Below, piece by piece: positions 61,896 through 64,000 of a stretch of 64,000 bases of DNA. The stretch is from RPQJ01 sp963754535. Lineage in GTDB: Bacteria > Pseudomonadota > Gammaproteobacteria > Steroidobacterales > Steroidobacteraceae. Position 1 is the first letter of the stretch. Each line of letters opens with the position of its first letter. The stretch is from assembly GCA_963754535.1 (NCBI GenBank), contig CAVWGG010000008.1, forward strand, positions 157,489-221,488. The letters run 5' to 3'. The translations under genes and the position numbers were made by a program. The notes under the pieces were generated by a model that saw only the letters and a list, made by a program, of their open reading frames with translations, did not search any database and was not told the origin of the DNA.

Positions 61896-63098
61896 GTGGC
61901 AAGCGGCATCCGCGACAAGGTTGCGATCGTCGGCATGGGTTGCTCGCGGTTCGGCGAGCGCTGGGACTGCAGCGCCGACGACCTGATGGTCGAAGCGTTC
62001 ACCGAAGCCGTCGCCGACGCCGGCATCGAACGCGACCGCATCGAGGCTGCATGGCTCGGCGTGTTCTACCAGGACCAGAACGTGGCCCGCTCGGGCCTGC
62101 CGCTGTCGTTCGCGCTGCGACTGCCGAACGTGCCCGTGACGCGCGTCGAGAACCTCTGTGCGACGGGCACCGAGGCCCTGCGTGGCGCCGTGTACGCGGT
62201 GGCGGCGGGCGCAGTGGACATCGCACTCGCGTTCGGCGTCGAGAAACTCAAGGACACGGGCTTCGCCGGCCTGCCCGAGCGCACCAAGGGCACGTTCGAG
62301 GACCTCTGGCAGCCGGGCTTCACGCCGCCCGGCGCATTCGCACAGCTCGGCGCGGCCTATGCCGCGCGGCACGGACACCCGATGGCCGACGTGAAGCGTG
62401 CAATGGCGCACGTCTCGTGGAAGAGCCACGAAAACGCCGTGGCGAGCCCCAAGGCGCACCTGCGCAACCGCATCACCATCGAGCAGGCGCTCGCCGCGCC
62501 GATGGTTGCATACCCACTCGGCCTCTTCGATTGCTGTGGAGTGAGCGATGGCGCGGCCTGCGCCATCGTGACGACACCCGCGATTGCGGCGTCGCTCGGC
62601 AAGCGCGACATGGTGACGGTCAAAGCACTGGCACTGGCCGGGTCGAACGGCGTCGAGATGGGTCACGCGAGCTGGGATGGCAGCCACACGCTGACGTCAC
62701 GAATCGCCGCGGAGCGCGCGTTCCGCGAGGCGGGCATCACGAAGCCGACCGAGCAGGTGAACCTCATGGAGGTGCACGACTGCTTCTCGATCACCGAACT
62801 GGTACTGATGGAAGACCTCGGTTTCTCGCCACCCGGCCGCGCCGTGCACGACATTCTCGATGGCCGGTACGACCGCACCGGCGCGATCCCGTGCCAGACC
62901 GACGGCGGCCTGAAGTGCTTCGGGCATCCCGTCGGCGCCTCGGGCCTGCGCATGGCATACGAGATCTACACGCAACTGCTTGGCCGCGCGGGGGAGCGTC
63001 AGCTCGCCACGCCGTCCATCGGACTCACACACAACCTGGGCGGGATACCGAATCGCAATGTCGCGAGCGTGTCCGTGCTTGGACTGCACAGAGGTTAA
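61896..63098 (+). CDS. Thiolase-like protein (SCP2/lipid-transfer-protein type)
   Basis: This 400-residue SCP-2/acetyl-CoA acetyltransferase-type thiolase has Cys88 in VENLCATGTEALRGAV, the NLMEVHDCFSITELVLMEDLGF His motif and the KCFGHPVGASGLRMAYE motif with its His. All key catalytic residues are therefore present. It probably cleaves a CoA-bound intermediate in concert with the DUF35 partner. GTG 61896 follows the previous stop by two bases. This is unlike steroid aldolases of the Ltp2 type, which lack the Cys. Confidence 0.9.
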   Translation: MASGIRDKVAIVGMGCSRFGERWDCSADDLMVEAFTEAVADAGIERDRIEAAWLGVFYQDQNVARSGLPLSFALRLPNVPVTRVENLCATGTEALRGAVYAVAAGAVDIALAFGVEKLKDTGFAGLPERTKGTFEDLWQPGFTPPGAFAQLGAAYAARHGHPMADVKRAMAHVSWKSHENAVASPKAHLRNRITIEQALAAPMVAYPLGLFDCCGVSDGAACAIVTTPAIAASLGKRDMVTVKALALAGSNGVEMGHASWDGSHTLTSRIAAERAFREAGITKPTEQVNLMEVHDCFSITELVLMEDLGFSPPGRAVHDILDGRYDRTGAIPCQTDGGLKCFGHPVGASGLRMAYEIYTQLLGRAGERQLATPSIGLTHNLGGIPNRNVASVSVLGLHRG

Positions 63099-63099
63099 C

Positions 63100-63993
63100 G
63101 TGGACCACAGCGTCAAGCGCCTGCAGCCAGCCGCCGAGCCAAAGCAATGGGGCCTCACCGACGAGGAACTCGCGACGCGCCCCACTGTGTTCCGGCCCGA
63201 CTTGCTGGCCGGCAAGGTCTTCGTGGTCTCCGGCGGCGGCTCGGGCATCGGCCGCGGCATCACCTACCTGCTCGCACGCCTGGGCGCTGACGTGATGATC
63301 TGCGGCCGGCGGGCCGAAAGGCTCGAGCAGACGGCGAGCGGCATTCGCAGGCTGCTGGGCCGCGAGATCGGCACGCACTCGATGACGATCCGCGATCCGG
63401 AGCAGGTGGAAGCGACGATCGCAGCCACGTTCGAACGCTTCGGACGTCTCGACGCGCTGGTCAACAACAGCGGCGGCCAGTTTCCGCAGGCCGCGATCGA
63501 CTTCAGCGTCAAGGGCTGGAACGCCGTCATCGACACCAACCTCAATGGCACCTGGTACATGATGCAGGCGGTGGCGCGCCAATGGCGCGACCGGGGCCAG
63601 GGCGGCAACATCGTCAACATCGTCGCGACGATCGCGCGCGGCATGCCGCAGGTGGCACACACGTGCGCCGCTCGTGCCGGCGTGATCTACCTCAGCAAGA
63701 CAGTCGCCACCGAATGGGCGCCGCTCGGCATTCGCGTGAACTGCGTTGCGCCGGGCTCGATCGCCACCGAGGGACTCAACGTCTACCCGGATGGCGTGCC
63801 CGAACGGTTCGCGCTGACCAACCCGATGAAGCGTTTCGGCGACGTGCTCGACGTGGCCGAGGCTGTCGTCTACGTCGGCGCGGACTCCGGCAAGTTCGTC
63901 ACGGGCGAAGTCGTCGTCGTGGACGGCGGCCACAGTGCCTGGGGCGACACCGAGTGGCCCGGCGGACGGCCCGAGTACTTCGACGTCGGCTGA
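63100..63993 (+). CDS. SDR family protein, peroxisomal enoyl-CoA reductase (PECR/DECR)-like
   Basis: This 297-residue SDR has a 30-residue leader, cofactor motif VSGGGSGIGRGITYLLARLGADVMICGRRAERLEQT (Arg-Arg pointing to NADPH) and LVNNSGGQFPQAAIDFSVKGWNAVIDTNLNGTW. The catalytic Tyr-x3-Lys is altered: AHTCAARAGVIYLSKTVATEWAPLGIRVNCVAPG, as in trans-2-enoyl-CoA/2,4-dienoyl-CoA reductases of the PECR/DECR type. It would reduce an unsaturated CoA intermediate. GTG 63100 has GAGG 5 bases upstream. It is the last gene seen of the site 4 operon; the window ends seven bases later. Confidence 0.88.
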   Translation: MDHSVKRLQPAAEPKQWGLTDEELATRPTVFRPDLLAGKVFVVSGGGSGIGRGITYLLARLGADVMICGRRAERLEQTASGIRRLLGREIGTHSMTIRDPEQVEATIAATFERFGRLDALVNNSGGQFPQAAIDFSVKGWNAVIDTNLNGTWYMMQAVARQWRDRGQGGNIVNIVATIARGMPQVAHTCAARAGVIYLSKTVATEWAPLGIRVNCVAPGSIATEGLNVYPDGVPERFALTNPMKRFGDVLDVAEAVVYVGADSGKFVTGEVVVVDGGHSAWGDTEWPGGRPEYFDVG

Positions 63994-64000
63994 CGCCGGC

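Noticed and set aside
61896..63098. Ltp2-type steroid side-chain aldolase
   Set aside because: Those aldolases lack the thiolase Cys, whereas this protein has it (NLCATGTEAL) together with both His motifs. Steroid as substrate is therefore not supported on this ground.

Overview
The window is high-GC, gap-free protein-coding DNA from a gammaproteobacterium. The best evidence is the gene order: secF-secD-yajC-tgt-queA, xerD next to dsbC, fdxA, a 1.6 kb-codon NAD-glutamate dehydrogenase and zapE. GC-rich intergenic palindromes and the catabolic content suggest the Xanthomonadales/Nevskiales/Steroidobacteraceae neighbourhood, but family placement is a guess. There are no transposases, integrases of phage type, rRNA genes or CRISPR arrays. 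One tRNA gene, tRNA-Leu(CAA), is present.

Region 1 (1-15.5 kb) is housekeeping: an APC amino-acid permease, a TerC protein, Sec accessory genes with queuosine genes, an ECF sigma/membrane protein/PDZ operon, an L,D-transpeptidase-like protein, tRNA-Leu, a NUDIX hydrolase, ferredoxin FdxA, DsbC, XerD and a PlsC-type acyltransferase.

Region 2 (15.8-36.9 kb) is central acyl-CoA and energy metabolism: a fused B12 mutase (IcmF) divergent from a TetR regulator, a thiolase with two SDR dehydrogenases, ETF-quinone oxidoreductase divergent from a FadF-like membrane Fe-S reductase, acetoacetyl-CoA synthetase, ZapE, MarR, NAD-GDH, a glycosyltransferase and GpmA.

Region 3 (37.1-64 kb) is an accessory catabolic cluster: two Rieske oxygenase alpha subunits, a Rieske ferredoxin, a CoA ligase, an acyl-CoA dehydrogenase, a class III CoA transferase, a 2-oxoacid dehydrogenase (E1a, E1b, E2, no E3), a cytochrome-PQQ dehydrogenase, five SDRs, two VOC proteins, a ThuA-like protein, two ABM monooxygenases, three GSTs and an HMG-CoA-synthase-like/DUF35 fusion beside a thiolase-like protein. 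Its central observation is an 18-bp palindrome of consensus AAACAGTCNNGCCTGTTT found at four promoters (39473, 44829, 53763, 59142). At each it starts the same distance (19-20 nt) from a rightward -10-like hexamer. These four sites sit in front of nearly every gene of the cluster, and a TetR regulator (43221-43889) inside the cluster is the obvious candidate to bind them. I infer one coordinately derepressed pathway in which a ring- or polycyclic-type substrate is activated to a CoA thioester, oxygenated and cut by thiolase-type chemistry; the substrate cannot be told from sequence. Three genes of this cluster (CoA ligase, first VOC protein, E1 beta) each carry a single frameshift as given, which is either sequence error or recent decay.
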